Assembly (NCBI GenBank): GCA_017545095.1
Contig: JAFYCU010000169.1
Coordinates: forward strand, 1-48,750
Length of the DNA stretch: 48,750 bases
Direction: 5' to 3'
Source: Muribaculaceae bacterium
GTDB lineage: Bacteria; Bacteroidota; Bacteroidia; Bacteroidales; Muribaculaceae
Shown here: piece after piece, positions 26,325-35,283 of the stretch
How the letters are laid out: every line of letters begins with the position of its first letter
How positions within the stretch are numbered: the first letter of the stretch is position 1
Position numbers and translations under genes: made by a program
The notes under the pieces: generated by a model
What the model saw: the letters and a program-made list of their open reading frames with translations, nothing else
Databases searched by the model: none
What the model was told of the DNA's origin: nothing

Positions 26325-27074
26325 ATGCTTCACTACATTCACGTGCGGTCCACCGCATCGACTAATAGCTACCTCTCGCGCTTGGCGGCTCAGCTGCCGG
26401 GCGACACGGTGATCTGCACCCACCACCAGACGGCGGGGCGCGGTCAGCGCGGCAACAGTTGGGAGGCTGAACCGGGAAAGAACCTCACGTTCTCGCTGCT
26501 GCTCAAGCACCCCGATGTGTTGCCCCGCGAGCAGTTTTTAATCAGCGAGGCGGTGTCGCTGGCCATTACCCAGGCCGTGGCCGAGCTGGGGGTTGAGGCC
26601 ACCGTGAAGTGGCCCAACGACATTTACTGCGGCGACCGCAAACTGTGTGGCATCCTCATCGAGCATGTGCTTGACCCTGGCGGCATTGCACACACCGTGG
26701 TGGGCGTGGGGCTGAATGTGAACCAAACCACCTTTGTGAGCGACGCGCCCAACCCGGTGTCGCTGGCGCAGCTCACGGGCGGCGAACACGATGTGGAGGC
26801 GTTGCTGCGGCAGGTGTGCGAGGGCATCGTGGCCCTCTGCCACTTTGGCAGTGACAGCGACCGCCAGGCATTGCACGAGCGGTATTTGAAGCATCTCTAC
26901 CGCAACGATGGCCGCGAGCACCCCTTTGCACTGCCCGATGGCACACCGCTTTGGGCCACCATCGCCGGGGTGGAGCGCGACGGAATGCTCGTCCTCAGGC
27001 ACAGCAGCGACAACTCGTTGCATCGCTATGCCTTTAAAGAAGTGAAACATATCATCAACAATATCACATTATGA
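26325..27074 (+). CDS. birA: Biotin--[acetyl-CoA carboxylase] ligase
   Basis: Activates biotin with ATP and attaches it to biotin carrier domains in the cytoplasm. 249 residues from ATG 26325; a longer frame from 26148 contains the promoter. The biotinyl-AMP loop GRGQRGNSW lies at about 38-46, KWPNDI at 95-100, KLCGILIE at about 106-113 and VVGVGLNVN near 126-134. There is no N-terminal helix-turn-helix, so this is the monofunctional (class I) type and not a repressor. The stop overlaps the next start (ATGA at 27071), so the two are translationally coupled. Confidence 0.94.
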   Translation: MLHYIHVRSTASTNSYLSRLAAQLPGDTVICTHHQTAGRGQRGNSWEAEPGKNLTFSLLLKHPDVLPREQFLISEAVSLAITQAVAELGVEATVKWPNDIYCGDRKLCGILIEHVLDPGGIAHTVVGVGLNVNQTTFVSDAPNPVSLAQLTGGEHDVEALLRQVCEGIVALCHFGSDSDRQALHERYLKHLYRNDGREHPFALPDGTPLWATIAGVERDGMLVLRHSSDNSLHRYAFKEVKHIINNITL

Positions 27075-27637
27075 ACATAGCAGTGTATTGCAGCAGCAAA
27101 TTTGGCTTGGACATGCGCTACATCGACCTGGCCCGCGCCGTGGGGCACTGGATTGGCGACCATGGGCACACGCTCGTGTATGGCGGCGTGGATGCCGGTC
27201 TGATGCATGTGGTGGCCATGGCGTGCCATCACAGCGGCGGACGCGTGGTGGGCGTGATCACGCGCAACTTTGCCTCGATGGCCGACGACGTGGTGGACGA
27301 GCTGGTGACCACCGACGACCTCAGTCAGCGCAAGTCGCACATGTACCGCATCAGCGACCTGCACGTGGTGCTGCCCGGCGGCCTGGGCACCATCGACGAG
27401 TGGATGGCAACGCTCTCGCAATGGGTGGTGGACAAGCGAGAAGGCGTTGGCATGATTATTGCAAACATCGAGGGTATGTACGACGCCACGTTGCTGCAGC
27501 TGCGCCAGCTGGCCTCATCGCCCTTTGCCGGCCAGCACCATCTCGATGCCATGGCCGTGGCCACCGACACAGAACAATTGCTCAACGCGCTCAATGTGGC
27601 CTCCCCCACCCCCCCAAGAGGGGCTTACAGAAACTGA
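27071..27637 (+). CDS. LOG-family nucleotide phosphoribohydrolase
   Basis: 188 residues. The Rossmann-like fold carries the family motif PGGLGTIDE (about 102-110) and an upstream GGVDAGLM in place of the usual GGxxGLM. RKSHM at about 87-91 is also typical. Relatives hydrolyse N6-modified AMP to base plus ribose 5-phosphate; in most bacteria the physiological substrate is not known. The 4-bp overlap with birA indicates an operon. The last residues run into proline-coding repeats (CCCCCACCCCCCC). Confidence 0.9.
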   Translation: MNIAVYCSSKFGLDMRYIDLARAVGHWIGDHGHTLVYGGVDAGLMHVVAMACHHSGGRVVGVITRNFASMADDVVDELVTTDDLSQRKSHMYRISDLHVVLPGGLGTIDEWMATLSQWVVDKREGVGMIIANIEGMYDATLLQLRQLASSPFAGQHHLDAMAVATDTEQLLNALNVASPTPPRGAYRN

Positions 27638-27674
27638 AAACTAATAACTGATAACTGACAACTGAACACTGGTT

Positions 27675-28121
27675 ATGAAACGATTTTTATTATTAGCTGT
27701 CACGGCAACAGCCATCTCGGTCGGGACCAACGCCCAAAGCATGAAAATGGTGGTGGATGCTCGCGGCAATGTTGAGGGCCGCTATGTGAGCACCAACAAC
27801 GACACCTACACCGTCATGGTGCAAGACACTGGCACGGTGCCCAAACGAGGGCACAAAGTGGTCACCTTCAGCGCTGCGAAAGGACAAGGTGTCATCTTCC
27901 GCGACCAATCGCGCAAGGGCAACATCAACGTGCGCCGCAGCGCATCGGTGAAGGCGGCCATCGTGGCCAAAATCGCCGACACCACCGCTATGGGTTACGT
28001 GCCCGAATGCTATCCCTGTCTGGGCAAAACCAGCAACGGCTGGTACAAAATCCGCATCGATGGCAAGGTGGGCTACGTGCGCGGCGACCTGGTGGAATGG
28101 GACGGAATGTGCACGTTCTGA
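27675..28121 (+). CDS. Secreted bacterial SH3-domain protein
   Basis: 148 residues. The signal peptide covers about residues 1-20 (MKRFLLLAVTATAISVGTNA). An SH3b-like domain spans about 85-145: INVRRSASVKAAIVAKI, GWYKIRIDGKVGYVRGDLVEW. SH3b domains of this kind often bind peptidoglycan or regulate envelope enzymes; no catalytic domain is present. It lies 37 bp after the LOG gene and may share its transcript. It is followed by the composite repeat at 28126. Confidence 0.85.
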   Translation: MKRFLLLAVTATAISVGTNAQSMKMVVDARGNVEGRYVSTNNDTYTVMVQDTGTVPKRGHKVVTFSAAKGQGVIFRDQSRKGNINVRRSASVKAAIVAKIADTTAMGYVPECYPCLGKTSNGWYKIRIDGKVGYVRGDLVEWDGMCTF

Positions 28122-28125
28122 AACG

Positions 28126-28260
28126 AGAAACAAGAGGCAAGCAACAAGAACCAAGAACCAAGCCCCAAGAGCACAATCAGTCCGCAGGTCGCAAGGCACC
28201 GCCTTGCGAAACACCGCCGCATTGCACCGCTTGTCTACTCGTAACTCATCACTCGTAACC
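28126..28260. repeat. Composite intergenic repeat, second copy
   Basis: An AAGAACC tract, then GCACAATCAGTC, then the hairpin CGCAAGGC-ACC-GCCTTGCG (28190-28208), then GCCGCATTGCACCGCTTGT. The order and most bases match 9668-9860. Confidence 0.8.
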
Positions 28261-28288
28261 CATCACTCACTCCTAAAACAAAGCAACA

Positions 28289-28849
28289 ATGAAAAGCAAA
28301 GTCTATACGCTCACTGGCGACAGTGGCACCACGGCATTGGTGGGTGGCCAGCGCGTGAGCAAGGATGACGTGCGCGTCGAGGCCTACGGCACCATCGACG
28401 AACTGAACGCCCATATCGGTCTGCTGGCACAGAGCAGCCAGCTCGACACCACCGGCATGGCTCCACTGATTCGAGCCATCATGAACAAATTGTTCAACAT
28501 CGGAGCCTATTTGGCCACAGTGAACGACAGTGCCGACACCCCAGTGTATGGCCTCGGCGATGCCGATGTGCAGGAGCTGGAACGCGCCATCGACGAGATG
28601 GACGAGGAGCTGCCTCCCTTCCGCGGCTTTGTGCTGCCGGGCGGCAGCCGACTCAGTGCGCGCTGCGACATCTGCCGCACGGTGGCACGACGTGCCGAAC
28701 GACGCATCATCACCCTCTCGCACTCGGCTCCAGTCAATGCCATTGTGCTGAAATATGTGAACCGATTGAGCGACTTTTTCTTCGTGTTAGCAAGATTTAA
28801 CAATATCCAGAACCAATTTGAGGAAATTTATTGGGATAAAAATGCTTGA
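28289..28849 (+). CDS. PduO-type cob(I)alamin adenosyltransferase
   Basis: Transfers the adenosyl group of ATP to cob(I)alamin to make coenzyme B12. 186 residues, a single-domain enzyme of the usual size. The N-terminal ATP site appears as TLTGDSGTTALVGGQRVSKDD (with the family's threonine/glycine-rich TGDxGxTxL). RVEAYGTIDELNAHIGL covers about 30-46. The C-terminal signature SRLSARCDICRTVARRAER lies at about 120-140. The adenosylcobalamin is likely used by methylmalonyl-CoA mutase, a common Bacteroidales enzyme that is not in this window. Confidence 0.94.
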   Translation: MKSKVYTLTGDSGTTALVGGQRVSKDDVRVEAYGTIDELNAHIGLLAQSSQLDTTGMAPLIRAIMNKLFNIGAYLATVNDSADTPVYGLGDADVQELERAIDEMDEELPPFRGFVLPGGSRLSARCDICRTVARRAERRIITLSHSAPVNAIVLKYVNRLSDFFFVLARFNNIQNQFEEIYWDKNA

Positions 28850-28876
28850 AGTTCCAAACAAATGCACTACCTTTGC
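28846..28876 (+). promoter_or_regulatory. Promoter for the DUF2795 gene
   Basis: TTG (28846-28848), a 19-bp spacer and TACCTTTGC (28868-28876). The TTG overlaps the stop codon region of the adenosyltransferase gene. Confidence 0.85.
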
Positions 28877-28919
28877 GCACTTTTTTGAAACGACAATAAC
28901 ACTTTAAAGCAACTATACT

Positions 28920-29144
28920 ATGTATTGGACACTGGAACTGGCTACAAAACTGGAAGATGCACCCTGGCCCGCCACCAAGGACGAGCTCATCGACTACGCG
29001 ATGCGCACGGGTGCCCCTATGGAGGTGATTGAGAACCTGCAGGAAATCGAAGACGAGGGCGAAACCTACGAGTCGATCGAAGACATCTGGGAGGACTACC
29101 CCCGCAGCGACGAGGACTTCCTCTTCGACGAAGAGGAATATTGA
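28920..29144 (+). CDS. Small acidic DUF2795 protein
   Basis: 74 residues, strongly acidic toward the C-terminus (DEDFLFDEEEY). The conserved part (WPATKDELIDYAMRTGAPMEVIENLQEI, about 15-43) matches the DUF2795 pattern found in short cytoplasmic proteins across Bacteroidetes. The function is unknown. It has a strong promoter of its own, which suggests high expression. Confidence 0.9.
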   Translation: MYWTLELATKLEDAPWPATKDELIDYAMRTGAPMEVIENLQEIEDEGETYESIEDIWEDYPRSDEDFLFDEEEY

Positions 29145-29235
29145 TTGATGCTTGCAAGCACCACCACCGCCACCTGCTCGCCACGCTCCAAAACGCACAG
29201 CGGCAGGTGGCGTGTTGTGAACACACCAATAGTCA

Positions 29236-30627
29236 ATGGCCATGCTACCGCAAGCCTTCATCTCACAACTACAGCAACTGCTCCCTGACGATTGGGTGCG
29301 TTTGTCCGATGCCATCACGGGCAGTGCCCCCGTGGTGAGCGTGCGTGTGAACGCTCACCGCCATGCCGATGTGCCCGTGGATGCGCAGCGCGTGCCATGG
29401 TGTCCCACAGGCTTCTATTGCCTGGAGCGACCGGCTTTCACCTTCGACCCCGACCTGCACGGCGGACGCTACTATGTGCAGGATGCGTCGTCGATGTTCA
29501 TCGGTCATGTGTTGCGCACGCTTGCCGGCGGCGAGCCGCTGTGCTACCTCGACCTGTGTGCTGCTCCCGGCGGGAAAACCACGGCAGCCCTCGATGCACT
29601 GCCCACAGGGTCGCTGGTGGTGGCCAACGAGCTGGTGCCCGCTCGCGCACGCGTGCTGCGCGACAATGTGGTGCGCTGGGGCAACCCCGGTGCTGTGGTC
29701 ACCAATGCCACGCCACGGGCTTTGGGTCGTTGCAAGGCATGCTTCGACATCATCGCAGCCGATGTGCCGTGCAGCGGCGAGGGCATGATGCGCAAGGATG
29801 CCGAGGCTGTGGAGCAATGGTCGCCGGCGTTGGTGCGTGAGTGTGCCGAGCGGCAACGCGCCATCATCGCCGACGTGTGGCCGGCCCTGAAGCCGGGCGG
29901 GCTGCTGATCTACAGCACCTGCACCTATAACCGCGAAGAGAACGAACAAATCGTCGAGCACCTCATCGCCTGCAATGGTGCCGAACCGGTGGCAGTGCCC
30001 ATCCACGATGCGTGGAACATCCTGCCCGCCATTGGCAGCGAGGTGCCGTGCTATCGCTTCATGCCGCACTGCACACGCGGCGAAGGGCTGTTCATGGCCG
30101 TGCTGCGCAAACCAGGTGAAGCCGCTGCCGACAAGCCGCGCACACCCAAACAGCGCAGTCAAGGCAAGGCGGCCAAGGCGGCAGCCATCCCACCTCAACT
30201 ACGCAACTGGCTTTTGAACCCCGACACATTCGCCATCAGCATGCAGGGCGATGCCGCAGTGGCACTGCCACTGCAATGGCACCACATGGTGCAGCAGCTG
30301 AGCGAGGCCGCAACGGTGCTGCACAGCGGTGTGACAGTGGCAACCCTCAAGGGCGGCAAGCCCGTGCCCGACCACAGCTTGGCGATGAGCACCGCGCTGC
30401 GTCGCGAGGCGTTTGCGGCATGTGAGGTCGATTACCCCACCGCCTTGCAGTTTCTGCGTGGCGAGGCACTCACCATCGACGCCCCCAAAGGCTACACCCT
30501 CATCACCTATCACGACACCCCATTAGGCTGGGTCAACAACCTCGGCAACCGAGCCAACAACCTCTACCCCAAGCCCCTGCGCATCCTCAGCACCCACGCC
30601 CCCACCACCCCACCAAAGGTGCTGTGA
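29236..30627 (+). CDS. RsmF-like rRNA cytosine-C5 methyltransferase (NOL1/NOP2/Sun family)
   Basis: A SAM-dependent RNA m5C methyltransferase, 463 residues. The SAM site is DLCAAPGGKTTA (about 106-117). The two catalytic cysteines are Cys179 in ADVPCSGEGMMRK and Cys229 in YSTCTYNREENE. The C-terminal third (about 300-450) has the PUA-like/RsmF_methylt_CTD composition (FLRGEALTI, GYTLITYHDTPLGWVNNLGNRANNLYP). ATG 29242 is an alternative start two codons in. The exact rRNA position modified cannot be read from sequence. Confidence 0.92.
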   Translation: MAMLPQAFISQLQQLLPDDWVRLSDAITGSAPVVSVRVNAHRHADVPVDAQRVPWCPTGFYCLERPAFTFDPDLHGGRYYVQDASSMFIGHVLRTLAGGEPLCYLDLCAAPGGKTTAALDALPTGSLVVANELVPARARVLRDNVVRWGNPGAVVTNATPRALGRCKACFDIIAADVPCSGEGMMRKDAEAVEQWSPALVRECAERQRAIIADVWPALKPGGLLIYSTCTYNREENEQIVEHLIACNGAEPVAVPIHDAWNILPAIGSEVPCYRFMPHCTRGEGLFMAVLRKPGEAAADKPRTPKQRSQGKAAKAAAIPPQLRNWLLNPDTFAISMQGDAAVALPLQWHHMVQQLSEAATVLHSGVTVATLKGGKPVPDHSLAMSTALRREAFAACEVDYPTALQFLRGEALTIDAPKGYTLITYHDTPLGWVNNLGNRANNLYPKPLRILSTHAPTTPPKVL

Positions 30628-30715
30628 ACCAACCCCGCATTTGCGGCTTTCAATCAAACAATTAAAGACAATGGATAGAAATTATCTCATGTTGACATTA
30701 GTTATCTTTAATTGT

Positions 30716-30900
30716 GGCTCTGTAACGTTTGGTGTGGGTGTTTTTAGACTAAAGGGGACAAAAGAGTCAAAATAGCTACAAGCTACAAAGTGGCGCATTG
30801 CGGTGCTTGTTTACTTGTTTACTCGTTTAAAGTCGTACATTTTTTTGCTCATTATGTTCTTTTAGTCTTATCAACCACCTACACGATTCGTTACAGAGCC
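30716..30900. mobile_element. 185-bp MITE-like element with 8-bp target duplication
   Basis: The ends are perfect 12-bp inverted repeats, GGCTCTGTAACG (30716-30727) and CGTTACAGAGCC (30889-30900). Imperfect similarity continues to about 45 bp on each side. The flanks are identical 8-mers, TTAATTGT at 30708-30715 and 30901-30908. There is no coding capacity. The size of the duplication and the GG start fit an ISL3-type transposase acting in trans (inference). A third related end lies at 30950-30966 and a solo end at 44219-44262. The rest of 30628-31006 has no gene that I can support. Confidence 0.85.
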
Positions 30901-31006
30901 TTAATTGTTTGATATTCATTTGTTTTTAATGCGAATCATCAACGCAAACCGTTACAGGGTCTTAATGATGCCGCTCACACATCACAGATGCATGAGCGGC
31001 GCGTTT

Positions 31007-31591
31007 CTATAGCAAATCTTGGAGCAGTAGCCACAAGTGTCCCGAGCCGGGGACTGTGAATTCTGGAGCCATGCGGTGTCCGATTTGTGCGGTCTCGTGG
31101 TAGCGTTCGGATGGCACCAGGGCGCGGCAGGCGGTGCGGTTGTCGCCCAGCAACTCGTCGTGGTCGCTGCACAGGATGTGGGTCGAGGGCGTGATATCGA
31201 ACTCGATGCCACGGAACTCCAGCAGGTTCTCGGGGCCGAAATCAAAGTACCAGTTGCCGTCTTGGCGTGGGTTGAAGTAACGCTGATGCCCCATCATCGA
31301 GGGCTGGTTGAGCATGACCTCGGGATTGGTGGCGGGATTGACCGCTATTTTGGTGCATGGCACATGGGCGCACAGCACAAAGTATCCGCCCAGCGAGGTG
31401 CCTATGAGCAGGTCGATGTGGTGTTCGGCCACATATCGCTCGATGCGTGCAATGCTCTCGGCGGGATGATGGTTGACATCGATGGCGTGCACCTCACATT
31501 CGGGCAGCACCTGGCGCAGGCGGTCCACGGTGGCCGTCTGCGCCGAGCTGCAAAAGCCGTGGATATACAGAATCTTCTTCATGCGGGCCAT
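31007..31591 (-). CDS. YqiA/YcfP-like alpha/beta-hydrolase (esterase)
   Basis: About 194 residues from ATG 31591 (ATG 31582 is also possible). KILYIHGFCSS at the N-terminus is the oxyanion-side HGF motif. GTSLGG (about residues 65-70) is the nucleophile elbow. DHDELLGD near 160 supplies the acid, and the PGSGHLW segment near the end the histidine. The family (UPF0227-like) includes short-chain esterases with unclear physiological roles. It lies 5 bp after ompA in the same direction, at the end of the operon-like block. Confidence 0.88.
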   Translation of the reverse strand: MARMKKILYIHGFCSSAQTATVDRLRQVLPECEVHAIDVNHHPAESIARIERYVAEHHIDLLIGTSLGGYFVLCAHVPCTKIAVNPATNPEVMLNQPSMMGHQRYFNPRQDGNWYFDFGPENLLEFRGIEFDITPSTHILCSDHDELLGDNRTACRALVPSERYHETAQIGHRMAPEFTVPGSGHLWLLLQDLL

Positions 31592-31596
31592 CGGTG

Positions 31597-32766
31597 TCAC
31601 TTCACGGTGATGGTGCACACGCTCACACGGTTCCAGTCGGGCTCGCTGAACATATCGCCCACGCCCTGGCCCTTGGCGGTGATGCGGCTTGCGGCAATCT
31701 TGTAGCGGTTCACGAGCAGCGTCTTCACGGCCTCGGCACGCTCGCGGGCGATGCGCTCGTTGATTTCCTTGCTACCCTCGGGCGAAGCGTAGCCCATGAT
31801 GGTCACGGTGGAACCCTTGTGGTTCTTCAAGAAGGTTGCCACGCGCTCCACGTTGGGCATTTGGTCGGCTGCGACCTGGCTCTTGCCCTGGCCGAAGAAC
31901 ACGTTGCACTCCAGTGTCTCGCTATCGCGGCCCTTGATTACCTTGTCGACGGGTTTTTCGACCACTTTCTCGACCACTTTCTCAACGACTTTCTCCACCA
32001 CCTTGGTTTCGGGCTGGCGGCTGCGCAGGGCGTTCACCTCGGCATTGAGTGCATCCACATATTGTGCGTCGTAGATGGTCATGTGGTGCGTGTCGTTGCT
32101 GTTCATGAAATGGTAGGTGATACCGGCCTGCATCTCCACCGAGGCGTAGTTGGCGTTGAAGCAGTTGGTGCTCTGTGTGGCGTTCTTGCCCATGTTATAA
32201 ACGATGGCTGGTTTCAGCGACACCGTCCAGGCCTTGCTCTCGCCCAGGTTGATGTTGACGTTCAATCCGGCCTTGGTGTACCAGGAGTTCTGGTCGGCGA
32301 TTTTGGCTTCGCTGCCATCCTCGAGCGTGTAGGCGCCCGTCTTGTAGCCGTGTCCCCATCCGGTGCCGAGCACGCCTTCCACCTCCACAAATCGCGGTGT
32401 GCCCTTGTAGCCGCCAATGGCGTTGGCCACATTGATGGTGGCGAAAAGTCCCACGAGCTGGTGGTCGATGATGGTGGCGCTGTGGGGCAGTCCAATGTAG
32501 GCCGTGGGGCGATCCCAGCTGCTGGTGTTGATACTCCACTCGCCTTCCACGCCCAGACCGAGCACGGGCGTGACCTGCTTGCGCAGCTCGGCACCAAACA
32601 TGGCACGAGCCGAAGGCCAGAAGGGATAGTGCTGCAGCGGCGACACAGCACCAGCCTTGAGCGTTGCCGACCAGTTGTCGGTAAACTTGCTGCCGGCAAC
32701 AGTAACCTGCGCCTGAGCAGCGGTGAGGCTCAACATAAGAGCCAATGTGAGTAAAATCTTTTTCAT
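31597..32766 (-). CDS. OmpA-family outer membrane protein
   Basis: 389 residues. The signal peptide (MKKILLTLALMLSLTAAQA) is followed by a beta-barrel-like domain (about 20-210), a Lys/Val/Glu repeat linker (KVVEKVVEKVVEKVVEKPV, about 245-265) and an OmpA peptidoglycan-binding domain (about 280-389: VFFGQGKSQV, MGYASPEGSKEINERIARER, WNRVSV). It probably links the outer membrane to peptidoglycan. It follows the second SGNH gene by 40 bp, so it may be read from the fkbH promoter or from a promoter that I did not find in the short gap. Confidence 0.92.
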   Translation of the reverse strand: MKKILLTLALMLSLTAAQAQVTVAGSKFTDNWSATLKAGAVSPLQHYPFWPSARAMFGAELRKQVTPVLGLGVEGEWSINTSSWDRPTAYIGLPHSATIIDHQLVGLFATINVANAIGGYKGTPRFVEVEGVLGTGWGHGYKTGAYTLEDGSEAKIADQNSWYTKAGLNVNINLGESKAWTVSLKPAIVYNMGKNATQSTNCFNANYASVEMQAGITYHFMNSNDTHHMTIYDAQYVDALNAEVNALRSRQPETKVVEKVVEKVVEKVVEKPVDKVIKGRDSETLECNVFFGQGKSQVAADQMPNVERVATFLKNHKGSTVTIMGYASPEGSKEINERIARERAEAVKTLLVNRYKIAASRITAKGQGVGDMFSEPDWNRVSVCTITVK

Positions 32767-32806
32767 GTTACAAACAATTTATATTAGAATTACCTTTTCT
32801 GAAATA

Positions 32807-33808
32807 TCAATTTTGCGGTTGCCGACGACATAGCATCGGAGCATCGTTTTTCAATTGCGAAAATTCCTCCATGAGGATGCGGGTGAGTCGGTCGGCACCT
32901 AAGCGTGACAGGTGGCTGCAATCGCTGAAGTTTTCGATATCGGAAAACCGTGGGTCGGAGGCATAGTCCCGGCATACGGCACCATACTTTTGTGATAATA
33001 TGCGGCAAGTGGAGTCGAGCACGGCCAGTTCGGTGCCTCCAATGCGCCGCTGGTAACCTTGCCACACGGGAGTGCTCACCACAAAGAGCTGAATGCCATG
33101 CTGCTGGCAGAAGGCAGCCACACGTTCCAAATCGGCACGATTACGCAACACGTATTCCCAATGGATGCCGCTGTATTGGCTGAACACGCGGTCGGCCGAA
33201 GCCTGCAACGAAGAAAGGTTGACCTCGTCGGGGCGCGTGGTGGGAATGCCAAATCCCAAACTGTCGCAATTCACCTCGGCATGACCTGTGAGCAGATAGC
33301 GCAGCGCGGGAAGAAATTTCTTGTTGACTTGTCGCATGTTGCAGCATTCAAATCCGTAGCGCGACCAGCGGCTGTGCTTGTCGTAGTCCATATAGACCCG
33401 ATAATAGATGGCGCGTCCCCACTCATCATCCTCAAGGGGGCCATTGAACAAGCCCGTGAAACCGATGTCGAGAATCACATTGCGCAATTGGTGCTTGTTG
33501 TTATTATAGTATTGTTGGAGCAAGAACAGGTCATATTCCGGGTTTTGCGACACGTTGGCCACGCTGAAGGCTTGCTGTCCGAGCAGGTGCGGATTGATGC
33601 CATAGTAGCTGCGCGAACTGCCCATCACCAGCGTGGTGGCTTCGTGGGCATGCGTGGCCAGCCAAGCGGCCTTGAGCGAATAGGAGTTGGGATAATGGCG
33701 CACCAATCCCTCGCAACAGGCAAGCATCATCACCACAAAGGCAATAACCCAAAAGATACGGGTTGCCAAACCTTTCATTCCGTCGTCTTTCTTTGTGGGG
33801 TTATCCAT
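32807..33808 (-). CDS. SGNH-superfamily membrane-anchored partner of MBOAT (copy B)
   Basis: 333 residues. One N-terminal membrane helix (about 16-36) is followed by a periplasmic domain. The serine block MGSSRSYYGI (about 62-71) and the Asp/His block DCSHLSRLGA (near 292-301) are the SGNH catalytic elements. It is clearly related to the protein at 36736-37653 (shared SLGFGIPTTR/STGFGITTTR, the DIGFTGLFNGPLE/MDYSNVFDPPLE segments and the VSTPVWQ/VAMPIWH segments). By analogy with DltD and AlgJ/AlgX, it may finish acyl transfer from the MBOAT protein to a surface polymer. It starts 15 nt after the MBOAT gene. Confidence 0.85.
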   Translation of the reverse strand: MDNPTKKDDGMKGLATRIFWVIAFVVMMLACCEGLVRHYPNSYSLKAAWLATHAHEATTLVMGSSRSYYGINPHLLGQQAFSVANVSQNPEYDLFLLQQYYNNNKHQLRNVILDIGFTGLFNGPLEDDEWGRAIYYRVYMDYDKHSRWSRYGFECCNMRQVNKKFLPALRYLLTGHAEVNCDSLGFGIPTTRPDEVNLSSLQASADRVFSQYSGIHWEYVLRNRADLERVAAFCQQHGIQLFVVSTPVWQGYQRRIGGTELAVLDSTCRILSQKYGAVCRDYASDPRFSDIENFSDCSHLSRLGADRLTRILMEEFSQLKNDAPMLCRRQPQN

Positions 33809-33823
33809 CTTACTATAGCCTGC

Positions 33824-35272
33824 TTAGAATTGGAAATAGATGAAAGAAGTACTGCCAAAGTTGGCCATAAGCATGGTGAGCACGATGAGCGCCGCCACCG
33901 AGGCTGTTTCGACCACCACGTTGGCATTGTGCATGAGATGAATGGGTTTGGCATATTCGTCTTTCCACTCCCTGAACATCAGCAAAGCGATGCACAACAC
34001 ACCCTTGGCCGTGTCGTAGAGCCCAAAATTGTAAGGCATCGCAAAGCCGTTGCCCATAGCACCAATCACATGTCCAAACGCCGTCACACTCTCGCTACGG
34101 AAAAGCACCGCGCCAAAGGCCACCAGCACAAAGGTGACCAAACGGTTGCTCCATTTATACAGTTCGTTGTTCTTGAGGCCGTGCTGCCGCTCAAAGCGTT
34201 TGCGGCGACGGTCGGTAACAGCCACGATAGCCACCAGAATGCCGTGGTACAAGCCAAAACACACATAGGTCCAATTGGCCCCGTGCCATGCGCCAATCAC
34301 CACCATGTTGAAAATGGTGGCCAAGATCAATCCCCACGTGGCCCAGTTGCGCAAAGCCAGATTCAGCGGCATGAACACGTAGTCGGTGATCCAAGTTGTG
34401 AGCGATATGTGCCACCAGCGCCAGTATTCGGCCACATTTTGAGCCATGAAAGGTCGTCGGAAGTTTTCGGCCACACGTAATCTCATCACCTGCGCCACAC
34501 CGATGGCCATCTCGGAATAACCGCAGAAGTCGGCATACATCTGTATGAGATAGATGGCCGAAGCCAGCAGCAGTGAGGTGGTGTTGTGTGCCGACGGGTC
34601 GCCCAGGACGGCATCGGTGTAGGGAGCCCAGCGGTCGGCGATGCACATTTTGATGAACAGACCCCACAGCACGCGTTTGAGGCCGTCGGCCACCCGCGTG
34701 GGGATGCACTGGCGCGGTGACGACAATTGGGGCAAGAACAGGCCCGGGCGGTCGATGGGACCCGACAAGATGGTGGGGAAAAAAGCCACAAATGTGGCAA
34801 ATGCCGTGAAGTCGCGCGAGGGCGCGATATTGCCTCGGTGAACCTCAATCACATAACTCATCAGCTTAAACGTGAAAAAGCTGATGCCCACGGGCATGAT
34901 AATCGACAGCGTGGAGCGATGAGCCTGCAATCCCATCGAGACCAACAGCTCGCTGAACTGTTCAACGCAGAATCCCAGGTATTTGAAATAAAACAGAACG
35001 CCCACTCCAATCAAGACGCCTATGGTGGTCAGTCGGCTGGCTTGCCGGGGCGAGGATTCGTTGCTTTGCTGGATTTTGATGCCCAAAAAGTAGAACAGCA
35101 CCGTGACAGCGATCAGGAGCGGCACCATGCGCCAGTCGGTCCAACCATAAAAGACATAAGAAGCCAGCAGCAGCCACAGGTTTTGCCACCTCGCCGAGCG
35201 GCGCAGCACCGTGAAGTAGGGCAGCAAAACCACCGCAAAAAACGCCCAGAATATCAGCGAGTTGAACGTCAT
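33824..35272 (-). CDS. MBOAT-family O-acyltransferase (copy B)
   Basis: 482 residues from ATG 35272. A longer frame runs into the preceding gene and is not used. This is a multi-span inner-membrane protein of the DltB/AlgI group. The conserved blocks are ASYVFYGWTDWR (about 37-48), PVGISFFTFKLMSYVIEV (127-144), WRWWHISLTTW (284-294) and GAWHGANWT (327-335) with the invariant His330. The family moves acyl groups from a carrier or CoA across the membrane to polymers. It starts 12 nt after the stop of the first MBOAT gene. Confidence 0.92.
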   Translation of the reverse strand: MTFNSLIFWAFFAVVLLPYFTVLRRSARWQNLWLLLASYVFYGWTDWRMVPLLIAVTVLFYFLGIKIQQSNESSPRQASRLTTIGVLIGVGVLFYFKYLGFCVEQFSELLVSMGLQAHRSTLSIIMPVGISFFTFKLMSYVIEVHRGNIAPSRDFTAFATFVAFFPTILSGPIDRPGLFLPQLSSPRQCIPTRVADGLKRVLWGLFIKMCIADRWAPYTDAVLGDPSAHNTTSLLLASAIYLIQMYADFCGYSEMAIGVAQVMRLRVAENFRRPFMAQNVAEYWRWWHISLTTWITDYVFMPLNLALRNWATWGLILATIFNMVVIGAWHGANWTYVCFGLYHGILVAIVAVTDRRRKRFERQHGLKNNELYKWSNRLVTFVLVAFGAVLFRSESVTAFGHVIGAMGNGFAMPYNFGLYDTAKGVLCIALLMFREWKDEYAKPIHLMHNANVVVETASVAALIVLTMLMANFGSTSFIYFQF

Positions 35273-35283
35273 GGCCGAGTCAT

